A stretch of DNA of 64,000 nucleotides from contig NZ_JAECMS010000002.1 in NCBI RefSeq assembly GCF_016827595.1, forward strand, positions 434,001 through 498,000, in the 5' to 3' direction. The position numbers were made by a program, and so were the translations under genes. The stretch's first letter is position 1; every line of letters starts with the position of its first letter. This document shows positions 42,147-51,298 of this stretch, in pieces. Below the pieces are notes generated by a model. That model was not told where the DNA came from and made no database searches. It saw only the letters and a list, made by a program, of their open reading frames with translations. The stretch comes from Luteirhabdus pelagi (GTDB lineage: Bacteria; Bacteroidota; Bacteroidia; Flavobacteriales; Flavobacteriaceae).

Positions 42147-44312
42147 TTATTCTTTCACTTTACTGTTTACCTCGTCAGGCAATACTTCGTACCCCATGTT
42201 ATATAAGGTGAAGGAGAAAATATCGGCATACTGCTCGATTGTTTTTGAAACTGGGGTTCCAGCACCGTGACCGGCTTCTGTTTCAATACGGATGAGTACA
42301 GGATCATCGCCTGCCTGCTTATCCTGAAGCTCGGCAGCATATTTGAAACTATGTGCAGGAACTACACGGTCATCATGATCGCCAGTGGTAATCAAGGTTG
42401 CAGGATATTGCGTATCCGCTTTTACATTATGTAGCGGTGAATATCCTTTTAAATAGTCAAACATTTCCTTACTGTCTTCCGCAGTACCATAGTCGTACGC
42501 CCAACCAGCACCTGCTGTAAACGTATGGTAGCGTAGCATATCCAACACCCCAACGGCTGGCAAGGCCACCGACATCAAATCGGGTCGTTGCGTCATGGTA
42601 GCGCCTACCAATAACCCTCCATTAGAACCGCCACGTACCGCTAAGTATTCGCGAGAGGTGTAGTTATTATCGATTAGGTATTCAGCTGCAGCAATAAAGT
42701 CGTCGAATACATTCTGCTTCTGCATCTTGGTTCCGGCTTTATGCCACTGCTTTCCGTATTCGCCACCCCCTCGAAGGTTTGGAACGGCATACACACCGCC
42801 TTGTTCCATCCATACCGCATTGGCGATGCTAAAAGAAGGGGTCAGGCTAATGTTGAAACCGCCATAGCCATAGAGAATTGTTGGGTTCTTGCCATTTAGT
42901 TCAATTCCTTTTTTATGGGTGATGATCATCGGTACTTTCGTTCCATCCTTGGAGGTATAAAATACCTGCTTGCTTTCATAGTTTTCAGGATTAAAGTCTA
43001 TTTCAGGTTTGCGATATAATTCGCTTTTGCCCGATTCCACATTGTATTTATAGATGCTTCCAGGGGTTTTATAGTTGGTATAGCTATAATACAGTTCCTT
43101 TTCTTCTTTCTTGCTTCCGAAGCCACCAACACTACCCACACCTGGCAGTTCCACATCGCGCACGAGTTTTCCTTCATAATCGTACTGCTTCACCTTACTA
43201 ACCGCATCTTCCATATATTCTGTAAAGAAATAGCCACCACCTGTTGAAGGCGTCAATACATTTTCGGTTTCAGGAATAAAATCCTCCCAATTTTCAGGAG
43301 TTGGATTAGCGGCATCTACCGTCACAATTTTTTTGTTCGGAGCGTTCAAATTTGTCACTAAAAAGAGTTTACTCCCTTCATTTTCGATAATATAGGTATC
43401 GCTATCGGTATGATCGAGGATGGTAACAAACTTACTATCAGGTTTATTTAGATCTTTAAGGAAAAGCTTATTCCCAGAAGTGGAGGTACTTGCCGTTACG
43501 AAAAGGTAGCGGTTGTCCTCGGTCACACCGCCATTTACATAGCGGTGCTTTTCAGCTTCGGTTCCACCAAAAACCAACTTATCTTCTTTTTGGGAAGTAC
43601 CTAGTTTGTGATAATACAGTTTATGCTGATCGGTTTTAGCGGAAAGTTCACTTCCTTTTGGCTTATCGTAGCTGGAGTAGTAAAAGCCATCGTTTTCTTT
43701 CCACGAAAGGCCACTAAACTTGATATCGACCAAGGTATCTTCCACAATTTCCTTGTTTTCGATATTCATTACCAATACCTTTCGCCAGTCGCTCCCGCCT
43801 TCAGAAATACTATAGGCAGCCATTTTTCCATTGTCCGAAAAGCTTAAGCCTCCCAAGGAGATTGTTCCATCTTCGGAAAAGGTATTCGGATCTAAAAACA
43901 CCTCAGCATTTTCGGGTCCTTCTTCGGTTTTGTAGCGATAGATGACATATTGATTTTGGAGCCCATCATTTTTATAGAAGTAAGAGTAGTCGCCTTCCTT
44001 AAACGGAGCACCAACTTTTTCATAGTTCCATAGCGTTGAAAGTCGCTCCTTCAGCTTATCGCGAAACGGGATGTTTTCCAAATAGCCAAAGGTGACCTTA
44101 TTCTGGCGTTGTACCCAATCAGCTGTTTCTTCACTCATATCGTCTTCTAACCAACGATAGGGGTCTTGTACTTCGGTGCCGAAATAGGTATCGACCGTAT
44201 CAACTTTTTTTGTTTCGGGGTAAGTTACCGCCATGCTGTCTTGTGGTTGCTTTTCTTCCTTACAGCCAACAAATGCCACTGCAAGTAGAATGGTAGTTAA
44301 AGTATATTTCAT
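42147..44312 (-). CDS. S9 prolyl oligopeptidase, lipoprotein
   Basis: 721 aa. Lipobox AFVGCKEE (Cys17). N-terminal beta-propeller with [14 protein letters not shown] and the typical N-terminal [14 protein letters not shown], then the alpha/beta hydrolase domain with the nucleophile in [11 protein letters not shown], the Asp in [16 protein letters not shown] and the His in EAGHGAG. It cleaves post-proline bonds in small peptides, here presumably outside the cytoplasm. Confidence 0.94.
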   Translation of the reverse strand: MKYTLTTILLAVAFVGCKEEKQPQDSMAVTYPETKKVDTVDTYFGTEVQDPYRWLEDDMSEETADWVQRQNKVTFGYLENIPFRDKLKERLSTLWNYEKVGAPFKEGDYSYFYKNDGLQNQYVIYRYKTEEGPENAEVFLDPNTFSEDGTISLGGLSFSDNGKMAAYSISEGGSDWRKVLVMNIENKEIVEDTLVDIKFSGLSWKENDGFYYSSYDKPKGSELSAKTDQHKLYYHKLGTSQKEDKLVFGGTEAEKHRYVNGGVTEDNRYLFVTASTSTSGNKLFLKDLNKPDSKFVTILDHTDSDTYIIENEGSKLFLVTNLNAPNKKIVTVDAANPTPENWEDFIPETENVLTPSTGGGYFFTEYMEDAVSKVKQYDYEGKLVRDVELPGVGSVGGFGSKKEEKELYYSYTNYKTPGSIYKYNVESGKSELYRKPEIDFNPENYESKQVFYTSKDGTKVPMIITHKKGIELNGKNPTILYGYGGFNISLTPSFSIANAVWMEQGGVYAVPNLRGGGEYGKQWHKAGTKMQKQNVFDDFIAAAEYLIDNNYTSREYLAVRGGSNGGLLVGATMTQRPDLMSVALPAVGVLDMLRYHTFTAGAGWAYDYGTAEDSKEMFDYLKGYSPLHNVKADTQYPATLITTGDHDDRVVPAHSFKYAAELQDKQAGDDPVLIRIETEAGHGAGTPVSKTIEQYADIFSFTLYNMGYEVLPDEVNSKVKE

Positions 44313-44399
44313 AGTTTCTGAAAATGAGGCATTAAAAGTACAAAATAGTTAGTAGTGTACTGTTAGAAATTTGTTACAACCCAAGACTGTTATTTTGCC

Positions 44400-44777
44400 T
44401 TAATATTGAAACAAGGGACGATAAGCCTTCCAATACTTATAGATAAGAATTACATTAATAACAGCGATAACCAACGCGCCTGCAATGTCTGAAAGGTCCA
44501 AAAACAGGTGAAACAGTAAAATGTTGAAGGCGATGGGAGCTAGTAAAATCAATGCGAAGGGTACCCATTTGTTAAAAATTAGCAGCAAACCAATAAAGGT
44601 TTCGAGTATTCCAACGACATATAAAACATAGCCGGTAGCTTGTAACGAAGACATAAATTGTTCGGCATCGGGGGGAAATTGAGGCATTTCCATAAAACCG
44701 ATAAATTTATTGAGGCCAAAGACGAGGAGGGCTAATCCCAAGACAATACGTAAAATCTTAGTAAAAGTGGAGTTCAT
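44400..44777 (-). CDS. DoxX-like membrane protein
   Basis: 125 aa with four membrane helices. The first (ILRIVLGLALLVFGLNKFIGF) with its GLNKF motif and the second (YVLYVVGILETFIGLLLIF) match DoxX-like inner membrane proteins. Function in the family is unsettled (thiosulfate oxidation or redox roles have been proposed). Single gene. Confidence 0.83.
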   Translation of the reverse strand: MNSTFTKILRIVLGLALLVFGLNKFIGFMEMPQFPPDAEQFMSSLQATGYVLYVVGILETFIGLLLIFNKWVPFALILLAPIAFNILLFHLFLDLSDIAGALVIAVINVILIYKYWKAYRPLFQY

Positions 44778-44866
44778 AAGCGGTTGGTTTAGTGTTACAA
44801 CATAAATATAGCGAAAAATCTTGTTTTCCGACTACAAGTCGCTGAGGTTGAAACCTTCCCCTATTT

Positions 44867-45856
44867 CTATACCAACTTTTTATCGATAAGATATTCCGCG
44901 ATCTGAATAGCATTGGTGGCTGCTCCCTTTCGAAGGTTGTCGCTTACGATCCACATATTTAAAGTGTTTGGCTGTGTTTCATCGCGGCGGATGCGTCCGA
45001 CAAACACATCATCCTTTCCATGCGCATATATAGGCATAGGATACGTGTTTGTATCAGGATTATCCTGAACGGTAATGCCCGGGGTTTCATGAAGTAGTCG
45101 ACGAACTTCTGTTAGGTCGAAATCGTTTTTAAACTCAACATTTACCGATTCGCTATGACCGCCAGCGGTCGGGATTCGAACAGCGGTTGCGGTGACTGAG
45201 AAACTTCGGTCGTCTAATATTTTTTGGGGTTCGCGGGCTAGTTTCATCTCTTCCTTGGTGTATCCATTCTCTTCAAATACATCGCAATGTGGAAGCGCAT
45301 TTTTATGAATGGGATACGGATAGGCCATTTCGCCCTTTTCGCCTTTCATTTCATTTTCCAATTGCTGAACGGCTTTATTTCCCGTGCCAGAAACCGATTG
45401 ATAGGTAGATACCACCACGCGTTTTATTTTATATTTCTGGTGAAGGGGTGCCAAGGCCATTACAAGCTGTATAGTCGAACAGTTTGGGTTGGCTATGATT
45501 TTATCTTCGGAAGTGAGGAGGTGTGCGTTAATTTCGGGAACGATCAGCTTTTTGGTTTCATCCATACGCCACGCTGAAGAATTGTCGATAACGGTCGTTC
45601 CTACGGCTGAAAACTTCGGCGCCCATTCCAAGGAAGTGCTTCCGCCTGCAGAAAAGATGGCGATATTTGGTTTCTTCGCAATGGCATCTTCCATCGAAAT
45701 GATAGGGTATTCTTTTTCTTTAAAGAGAAGTGTTTTTCCAATCGATTTTTCGGAAGCGACCAGTAACAATTCATTCATGGGAAAATTTCGAGCTTCAAGT
45801 AGCTCTAACATTACCGATCCTACCATTCCGGTAGCGCCTACCACTGCAATTTTCAT
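44867..45856 (-). CDS. asd: Aspartate-semialdehyde dehydrogenase
   Basis: 329 aa. It reduces aspartyl phosphate to the semialdehyde that feeds lysine/diaminopimelate, threonine and methionine. NADP loop VVGATGMVGSV at the N-terminus, catalytic Cys126 in NPNCSTIQLV, the TYQSVSGTG motif, and the GGHSESVNVE segment. Length normal. A TATTTTTG box lies about 18 nt upstream. Single gene. Confidence 0.96.
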   Translation of the reverse strand: MKIAVVGATGMVGSVMLELLEARNFPMNELLLVASEKSIGKTLLFKEKEYPIISMEDAIAKKPNIAIFSAGGSTSLEWAPKFSAVGTTVIDNSSAWRMDETKKLIVPEINAHLLTSEDKIIANPNCSTIQLVMALAPLHQKYKIKRVVVSTYQSVSGTGNKAVQQLENEMKGEKGEMAYPYPIHKNALPHCDVFEENGYTKEEMKLAREPQKILDDRSFSVTATAVRIPTAGGHSESVNVEFKNDFDLTEVRRLLHETPGITVQDNPDTNTYPMPIYAHGKDDVFVGRIRRDETQPNTLNMWIVSDNLRKGAATNAIQIAEYLIDKKLV

Positions 45857-45918
45857 AGCATATATTTTTGAAGTTCAAAAATACGAGTTTGTTTGGGTTC
45901 TACTATTGAAGGACTAGC

Positions 45919-45957
45919 AAAAAAAAAGACCCTCCTTCGCTTTGGCTAAGGAGGGTT
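45919..45957 (-). terminator. Terminator of mscL
   Basis: CCCTCCTT (45930-45937) / AAGGAGGG (45948-45955), followed on the minus strand by a run of T. Confidence 0.85.
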
Positions 45958-46013
45958 TAGTTACTAAAATACTACACAGTGTAGCGGTTCTCCCTTCGTG
46001 GGAACGTAAACTC

Positions 46014-46430
46014 TTATTTATTCTGCTTTTTCAACTCATCACGAATTTCGATAAGCAATTCCTCTTGGGTAGGACCTTTTGGCTTTTCTGGAGCTGGCTC
46101 TTTCGGCTTTTTCGTTTTATTGTAAGCCTTTACGATAATAAACAATACAAAGCCTACAATGACCAAATTGATAAGGGCATTGATCCATTTTCCATACATG
46201 ATGGCGTTTTCGGGTTCAACGACTTCACCATCGGCGCCCACGACGGCTTCGTCAAGTACGATTTTCATATCGGCGAAATCCATACCACCTGCAAAATGCC
46301 CAACAATAGGCATCATGATATCATTTGTAAATCCGGAGACTACCATTCCGATGGCGCCCGCTAAAATGACGGCAACGGCGAGGTCGATAACGTTACCGGT
46401 CATGATAAATTCTTTAAATTCCTTTAGCAT
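46014..46430 (-). CDS. mscL: Large-conductance mechanosensitive channel
   Basis: 138 aa. The N-terminal MLKEFKEFIMTGNVIDLAVAVI pore helix, LAGAIGMVVSGFTNDIMMPIVG, then a periplasmic loop with negative charges and the second helix INLVIVGFVLFIIVKAY; a Lys-rich cytoplasmic end (KPKEPAPEKP, then a helix). Opens under membrane tension to release osmolytes on down-shock. Length typical. Confidence 0.95.
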   Translation of the reverse strand: MLKEFKEFIMTGNVIDLAVAVILAGAIGMVVSGFTNDIMMPIVGHFAGGMDFADMKIVLDEAVVGADGEVVEPENAIMYGKWINALINLVIVGFVLFIIVKAYNKTKKPKEPAPEKPKGPTQEELLIEIRDELKKQNK

Positions 46431-46511
46431 GTTGATTGGTTTAGTGAGTTACTAAAAACGAAAGTAGTAAAAATGGAAATAGTTTCCGAGAAAAATTCTA
46501 TCTAAGGATGT

Positions 46512-47627
46512 CTATTTTCGGCAAATGACCCGTTTGATGCGCTGTGATACTGAAGTAATTAGCTCATATGAAATGGTGCCAGCTCCTTCTGCCAATTCAT
46601 TCGCACGAGGATTTTCACCAAAAATAGTTACCACATCACCTTCTTTACAGCCAATGTCGGTAACATCTACCATAATCATGTCCATACAGGTATTGCCCAA
46701 AATCGGAGCCCGTTTGCCGTTGATGGTCACCCAACCATTTCCATTACCATAAATTCGCGCCATCCCATCGGCATGACCTAAGGGAAGGGTTGCCGAACGC
46801 ATATCACGATCGGCAATATGACCGCGATTGTATCCAATGGATTCGCCTTTCTTCACCTTATGAATTTGTGAAATAACCGTCTTCAACGTTCCTACCGGGC
46901 GTAATTTTTTATCTGTTTCAGGAATATTTCCAAAACCATACAGTCCGATGCCCGTACGTACCATATCGTATTGTGCTTCGGGATAGTTAATAACGCCTGA
47001 GGTATTCAGTGTATGACGTAGGGGCGTATATCCTAAGTTTTCAATAAGGCGTTCAGAGCTTTCCTTAAAAAACTTCAATTGCTTTTCGGTAAATCGCTTT
47101 TCCTCTAAATCTTCACTAGCAGCCAAGTGTGAAAAAATAGATTTCACGGTAACCGCTTCACTTTTTGCCACTGTTTCCGAAATATAGTCGATATCGGTAT
47201 CGATAAAACCCAAACGGTTCAGGCCAGTATTCAATTTAATATGAATGGGGTAAGCCTTAAAATTCTTTTCTTCACAAAAAGCAATAAAACTTTCCAACAT
47301 GGTTCTGGAATAGATTGCCGGTTCCATACAACGCGCCGTAATCGTTTGGAAGGTAGGCGGAAGTGGGTGTAGTACCAAAATAGGGGTTTGAATTCCCGCG
47401 TCACGTAACACCTCACCTTCATACGGATAAGCAACGGCAAGATAGCCTACTCCTAAATTGACTAACTCTTTAGCGATTGCCGTACTATCGCTTCCGTAGG
47501 CAAAGGCTTTCACCACCCCCATCATCTTAGTTCCTTCATCTAAATGCGATTTTAGGTAGCGGTAGTTGTGCGCAAGGGCGTTTAAATCGATTTCCAAGGT
47601 GGTTTCACCAAAAGGGCAAGTATTCAT
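46512..47627 (-). CDS. alr: Alanine racemase
   Basis: 371 aa, PLP-dependent; makes D-alanine for peptidoglycan. PLP-binding Lys40 in GVVKAFAYGSDS, RTGIGLYGF, GYNRGHIADRD and the catalytic Tyr in the C-terminal domain (GNTCMDMIMVDVTDIG, GDVVTIFG). It overlaps the tdk stop by 1 nt (TAATG), so tdk-alr are coupled, although thymidine salvage and cell-wall synthesis are unrelated. Confidence 0.95.
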   Translation of the reverse strand: MNTCPFGETTLEIDLNALAHNYRYLKSHLDEGTKMMGVVKAFAYGSDSTAIAKELVNLGVGYLAVAYPYEGEVLRDAGIQTPILVLHPLPPTFQTITARCMEPAIYSRTMLESFIAFCEEKNFKAYPIHIKLNTGLNRLGFIDTDIDYISETVAKSEAVTVKSIFSHLAASEDLEEKRFTEKQLKFFKESSERLIENLGYTPLRHTLNTSGVINYPEAQYDMVRTGIGLYGFGNIPETDKKLRPVGTLKTVISQIHKVKKGESIGYNRGHIADRDMRSATLPLGHADGMARIYGNGNGWVTINGKRAPILGNTCMDMIMVDVTDIGCKEGDVVTIFGENPRANELAEGAGTISYELITSVSQRIKRVICRK

Positions 47628-48265
47628 TATGCCTGTTTTTTTGAGGGCAATTCTTCAGGATCCTGTACATCCATTTTTTTTACTTTTTCACGTAGCACCG
47701 CCTTATAATATGCGGCTCTGCTCAACGGTTCATATTCTTCGGTTTCCCCAAGTAATACCAAATCGTCGCTTTGTGCTTTTCGGTAGCTAAAATGCGCCAA
47801 ATTTCCTGTGCGGGTACAGACCGCATGCACTTTGGTGACGTATTCGGCGGTTGCCATAAGAGCAGGCATGGGACCGAAGGGGTTTCCACGAAAATCCATA
47901 TCCAAGCCCGCAACGATAACACGCATACCACGATTGGCAAGGTCGTTACAGACTTTTACGATTTCATCATCAAAAAACTGAGCTTCATCTATGCCTATAA
48001 CATCGCAATCATCGGCCAAAATGGGGATATTGGCAGCGGCAGGAACCGGAGTAGAGCGAATTTCATTGCTGTCGTGCGATACTACTTTGTCTTCTTCGTA
48101 ACGCGTATCGATAGCAGGCGTGAAAATCTCCACGCGCTGACGCGCAAACTGGGCGCGTTTCAGTCGGCGAATGAGCTCTTCGGTCTTACCCGAGAACATC
48201 GATCCGCAGATGACTTCAATCCATCCGAATTGTTCTTTTTGGTTAACGGTATTTTCGAGAAACAT
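47627..48265 (-). CDS. tdk: Thymidine kinase
   Basis: 212 aa, phosphorylates thymidine with ATP (type II TK). P-loop [10 protein letters not shown] (21-30), the DEAQFF motif ([12 protein letters not shown]), the lasso-loop substrate residues. The zinc domain is incomplete: the usual CxxC reads VCTRTGNLA with only the first Cys. Thr in place of the second Cys is usual in related Flavobacteriia, as far as I recall, so it is probably active without this zinc pair. Confidence 0.94.
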   Translation of the reverse strand: MFLENTVNQKEQFGWIEVICGSMFSGKTEELIRRLKRAQFARQRVEIFTPAIDTRYEEDKVVSHDSNEIRSTPVPAAANIPILADDCDVIGIDEAQFFDDEIVKVCNDLANRGMRVIVAGLDMDFRGNPFGPMPALMATAEYVTKVHAVCTRTGNLAHFSYRKAQSDDLVLLGETEEYEPLSRAAYYKAVLREKVKKMDVQDPEELPSKKQA

Positions 48266-48367
48266 AGTAGGGCATTAGAATAAAAGGCAAACACTTGACG
48301 TTTCCATATAGGATGCGTAAATTTAACAAAACAAAAACGTAGCAGGAACGATACCCATAGAAAAGTT

Positions 48368-49195
48368 ATGAAGAAGAAACTTCTTTCCGAAATTCAACAA
48401 CTCGCACAACAATTACAGCAGCAATCGGTCAATCAAAATGTAACAAAACTGAAGGAAACCACAGCACGATTACATGAAAAATTGGTGGTGTTGGAATACC
48501 TTGAAAAGCAGATTACGGAAGAACAGGCTGAAGACCTACAGCAATCCTTCGATTCCAAAAGCTATCGGGAAGAGCATTGGTTCAAGGATCCAGAACCAGT
48601 ACCGCAACCGGAACATGAACACGATCTGGTCGAGCCGTTAATGGAAAAAATCAAGGATTTGGTTGCCCAAATGCCAGAGGAATCGCAGCGGGTAGATGAT
48701 CTGTTGGATGAAATTCTTCCTAAGAATCCATCAAAAGAAACGCCGACAGCAAAGCAGCAACAGCCAACAAAACATACGAAAAACGACATTGAGGAATTTG
48801 CTACTACCTATCAAACAATGCCAACCTTTGAGCGGAAGCAAAACACCCCTTCAAAACAGGAATCTTCAGAAAAAGAAGAGAAAAAGGAGTCAGCACAACC
48901 GACCAAGGTAGCCGAACGCGCCCATGAGCATCAACCGAAAAAGAAGTCGCTCAACGATTCAGCAAAAAGAGGGCTACAGATTGGCTTGAACGATCGACTG
49001 GCGTATATCAAGCATTTGTTCGATGGAAATGCCGACGATTATACCCGTGTGCTATCACAAATCAATACAAAGGACAGCTATAGCGAAGCCGAAACCTTCA
49101 TCAAAGCACAGGTAAAGCCCGATTATAATCATTGGTTGGAAAAGGATGAATACGTCGACCGCTTTATGGGAGCCATCGAAAAAAGCTTTCAGTAG
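48368..49195 (+). CDS. Hypothetical coiled-coil protein with conserved C-terminus
   Basis: 275 aa. N-terminal coiled coil with Gln repeats (QQLAQQLQQQS, about 1-70), an acidic Pro/His-rich linker (KDPEPVPQPEHEH), a low-complexity Lys/Gln/Thr middle (about 120-195) and a conserved-looking last 85 residues (KRGLQIGLNDRLAYIKHLFDGNADDYTRVLSQINTKDSYSEAETFIK). That end looks like a protein-protein binding helical domain; no enzyme motif is visible. It lies 5 nt upstream of rsmI. Function unknown, unrecognised. Confidence 0.78.
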   Translation: MKKKLLSEIQQLAQQLQQQSVNQNVTKLKETTARLHEKLVVLEYLEKQITEEQAEDLQQSFDSKSYREEHWFKDPEPVPQPEHEHDLVEPLMEKIKDLVAQMPEESQRVDDLLDEILPKNPSKETPTAKQQQPTKHTKNDIEEFATTYQTMPTFERKQNTPSKQESSEKEEKKESAQPTKVAERAHEHQPKKKSLNDSAKRGLQIGLNDRLAYIKHLFDGNADDYTRVLSQINTKDSYSEAETFIKAQVKPDYNHWLEKDEYVDRFMGAIEKSFQ

Positions 49196-49200
49196 AAATC

Positions 49201-49872
49201 ATGGGAAAATTATATGTGGTTCCTACGCCGATTGGTAATCTTCAGGATATGACCTTTCGTGCTGTTGAAGTGTTGAAGGAAGTGGATGTGATTCTTGCTG
49301 AAGATACACGTAACAGCGGTAAATTGCTGAAGCACTTCGAAATAGACACTCCCATGCTGTCCCATCACGCCCATAACGAGCATAAAACGGTAACCAAAAT
49401 AGTAGAACGGTTGAAGGCGGGTGAAACCTTCGCCTTAATCAGTGATGCAGGTACACCGGCAATTAGTGATCCTGGTTTTTTGTTGACACGCGCTTGTGTG
49501 GAAGCTACTATTGAAGTGGAGTGCCTACCTGGGGCAACCGCATTTGTTCCGGCGCTGGTGAATAGTGGCTTGCCGAATGACAAATTTGTGTTTGAAGGTT
49601 TTTTACCGGTGAAGAAAGGGCGTCAGACGCGACTTACACTTTTAGCCGAAGAAGAGCGAACCATCATTTTCTACGAATCGCCCCATAAACTGTTGAAGAC
49701 TTTGTCGCATTTTGAAGAATTCTTCGGAAGTGATCGAAAGATTTCCGTTTCCCGTGAAATCAGTAAACTACATGAAGAAACCGTAAGAGGAACTGTTGCT
49801 GAAGTAAAAGAGCATTTCGAAGCCCATGCGCCTAGAGGAGAGTTTGTGATGGTAGTGGAAGGGAAGAAATAA
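49201..49872 (+). CDS. rsmI: 16S rRNA (cytidine(1402)-2'-O)-methyltransferase
   Basis: 223 aa. SAM-dependent tetrapyrrole-methylase fold: VVPTPIGNLQDMTFRAVEVL, ILAEDTRNSGKLLKHF, ISDAGTPAISDPGFLLTRACVE, then FYESPHKLLKTL. RsmI ribose-methylates C1402 of 16S rRNA. Shorter than E. coli RsmI (286 aa), which carries an extra C-terminal domain; that is a common Bacteroidota length. Confidence 0.95.
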   Translation: MGKLYVVPTPIGNLQDMTFRAVEVLKEVDVILAEDTRNSGKLLKHFEIDTPMLSHHAHNEHKTVTKIVERLKAGETFALISDAGTPAISDPGFLLTRACVEATIEVECLPGATAFVPALVNSGLPNDKFVFEGFLPVKKGRQTRLTLLAEEERTIIFYESPHKLLKTLSHFEEFFGSDRKISVSREISKLHEETVRGTVAEVKEHFEAHAPRGEFVMVVEGKK

Positions 49873-50441
49873 TGAAACAACTGCTCTCCGAGATTCGTGA
49901 TTGTACACTTTGTGAGAAACATCTCCCTTTAGGGCCAAGACCCATCATTGAAGCCTCCAAAAATTCCAAAATACTATTAATCAGCCAAGCGCCTGGACGG
50001 GTGGTACATGAATCGGGTGTAGCTTGGAAGGACCAAAGTGGAAAAAAGCTTCGGGAATGGTTGGGCGTAGATGAAGACACCTTTTACGATACGGAAAACT
50101 TTGCGATACTACCGATGGGGTTTTGTTATCCTGGTAAGGGAAAAACAGGCGATTTACCGCCACGACCTGAATGCGCACCGACCTGGCATGAGTTCGTGCT
50201 ATCAAAATTAAAAAATGTAGAATTAAAAATTTTGATTGGTGCGTATTCCAATTCCTACTATTTGGATAACACGCATAAAAATCTCACCGAACGAGTGCGT
50301 CATTTTGAGACGTATTTGCCAGAATATTGGCCGTTACCACATCCCTCGCCTGTAAATCGATTTTGGCGTAGTAAAAACCCTTGGTTTGAACAGGAAGTGG
50401 TTCCAATACTTCAAAAAAGGATTCAGGAATTTATAGGTTAG
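49872..50441 (+). CDS. Uracil-DNA glycosylase, family 4-like (Fe-S)
   Basis: 189 aa; starts in the last base of rsmI (TAATG). Four cysteines at 11, 14, 85 and 101 have the CxxC...C-x15-C spacing of the 4Fe-4S family 4 uracil-DNA glycosylases. ISQAPGRVVHESGVAW (motif 1 region, AP-G) and HPSPVNRF (motif 2) fit the UDG superfamily. It would remove uracil from DNA before base-excision repair. The cluster-binding Cys pattern is direct; activity is inferred. Confidence 0.82.
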   Translation: MKQLLSEIRDCTLCEKHLPLGPRPIIEASKNSKILLISQAPGRVVHESGVAWKDQSGKKLREWLGVDEDTFYDTENFAILPMGFCYPGKGKTGDLPPRPECAPTWHEFVLSKLKNVELKILIGAYSNSYYLDNTHKNLTERVRHFETYLPEYWPLPHPSPVNRFWRSKNPWFEQEVVPILQKRIQEFIG

Positions 50442-50502
50442 CAGCGAGCATTTGAAACACGTGCTTATTTAAAAAAATTTATACGTATTATTTGAATTCT
50501 CT

Positions 50503-50510
50503 TATATTTG
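50503..50510 (+). promoter_or_regulatory. -7 promoter box of the toxin-antitoxin operon
   Basis: TATATTTG, exact match to TAnnTTTG, 15 nt before the antitoxin ATG. Confidence 0.6.
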
Positions 50511-50525
50511 TATCAAATATGAGTG

Positions 50526-50780
50526 ATGAACAGAAAATTGACATTGACAATCGAACAGGAGATTATCGAGAAAGCGAAACAGTATGCCAAGGATAAAAAC
50601 CGGAGTCTTTCTGATATAATCGAGAATTATCTGAAAATGCTTACCAAAGAAGAACAAACCGACGGAAGAAAAGAAACCCTAAGCCCAATTGTTGCATCGC
50701 TGAGAGGCTCATTCAAAACATCCAAAAAGTTTGATTACAAAAAGGAACTCAGAAAGAGGGTCGAGGAAAAATACTCATAA
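50526..50780 (+). CDS. DUF6364 family antitoxin
   Basis: 84 aa. The N-terminus KLTLTIEQEIIEKAKQYAKDKNRSLSDIIENYLKML reads like a ribbon-helix-helix DNA-binding protein, as in other type II antitoxins, followed by a toxin-binding tail (ending KKELRKRVEEKYS). The stop is directly followed by the PIN gene ATG (50781). It should bind the toxin and repress its own promoter. ATG at 50526 preferred over the GTG one codon upstream. Confidence 0.85.
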   Translation: MNRKLTLTIEQEIIEKAKQYAKDKNRSLSDIIENYLKMLTKEEQTDGRKETLSPIVASLRGSFKTSKKFDYKKELRKRVEEKYS

Positions 50781-51203
50781 ATGGACCATGTATTTATAGA
50801 CACCGATGTCATCTTGGATTTCTTTTTTGATAGAGTTCCTTTCGCTGAATTTGCAGCACAAGTGCTCAACAACTGTGAGGAGAAAAAGATAAGCGGATTT
50901 ACGACACCTGTGGTTATCTCCAATGTATATTATATGCTGAGAAAAGTGGGAAAGCACGATATGGTGATTGAGAAGATCAAACAACTACTGACCATAATTG
51001 ATATCACTTCCATGGATAAAAAAGTTGTCTTGAATGCATTGAATTCTAAATTTAAGGATTTTGAAGATGCACTTCAGAACTATTCGGCGGTAGAGAATGG
51101 ATCGATTGACCTTATTTTAACGCGGAATATTAAGGATTATAAGAAAAGTAAACTTGCCGTAATGACACCTGAGACCTATTTGAAAATAAATGCCAATGGC
51201 TAA
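50781..51203 (+). CDS. PIN domain toxin (VapC-like)
   Basis: 140 aa. FIDTDVILDFFFDRVPF carries the first acidic residues, FTTPVVISNVYYMLR a conserved helix, and KFKDFEDALQNYSAVENGSIDLILTRNIKDY the remaining Asp/Glu and the C-terminal Asp of the PIN nuclease site. It is expected to cut RNA when free of the antitoxin. Directly after the DUF6364 gene, so the pair forms a type II toxin-antitoxin module. Confidence 0.88.
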   Translation: MDHVFIDTDVILDFFFDRVPFAEFAAQVLNNCEEKKISGFTTPVVISNVYYMLRKVGKHDMVIEKIKQLLTIIDITSMDKKVVLNALNSKFKDFEDALQNYSAVENGSIDLILTRNIKDYKKSKLAVMTPETYLKINANG

Positions 51204-51223
51204 CAACGTATAACGTATATATT

Positions 51224-51298
51224 ATGAGTGATAGTCAAACAATTGAAAAGTTATACTCTACTTTAAAATCTCATTATTTAAAAATCAACAAATTTTAA
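51224..51298 (+). pseudogene. Short ORF, possible gene remnant
   Basis: 24 codons (MSDSQTIEKLYSTLKSHYLKINKF) between the PIN toxin and the next gene, whose stop it overlaps by 4 nt. It reads like the N-terminus of a longer helical protein cut short. Either a remnant of a lost gene or chance. Confidence 0.25.

Noticed and set aside
47627-48265. Thymidine kinase as a broken gene because of the missing zinc cysteine
   Set aside because: The frame is intact and full length, and the same replacement appears usual in relatives.
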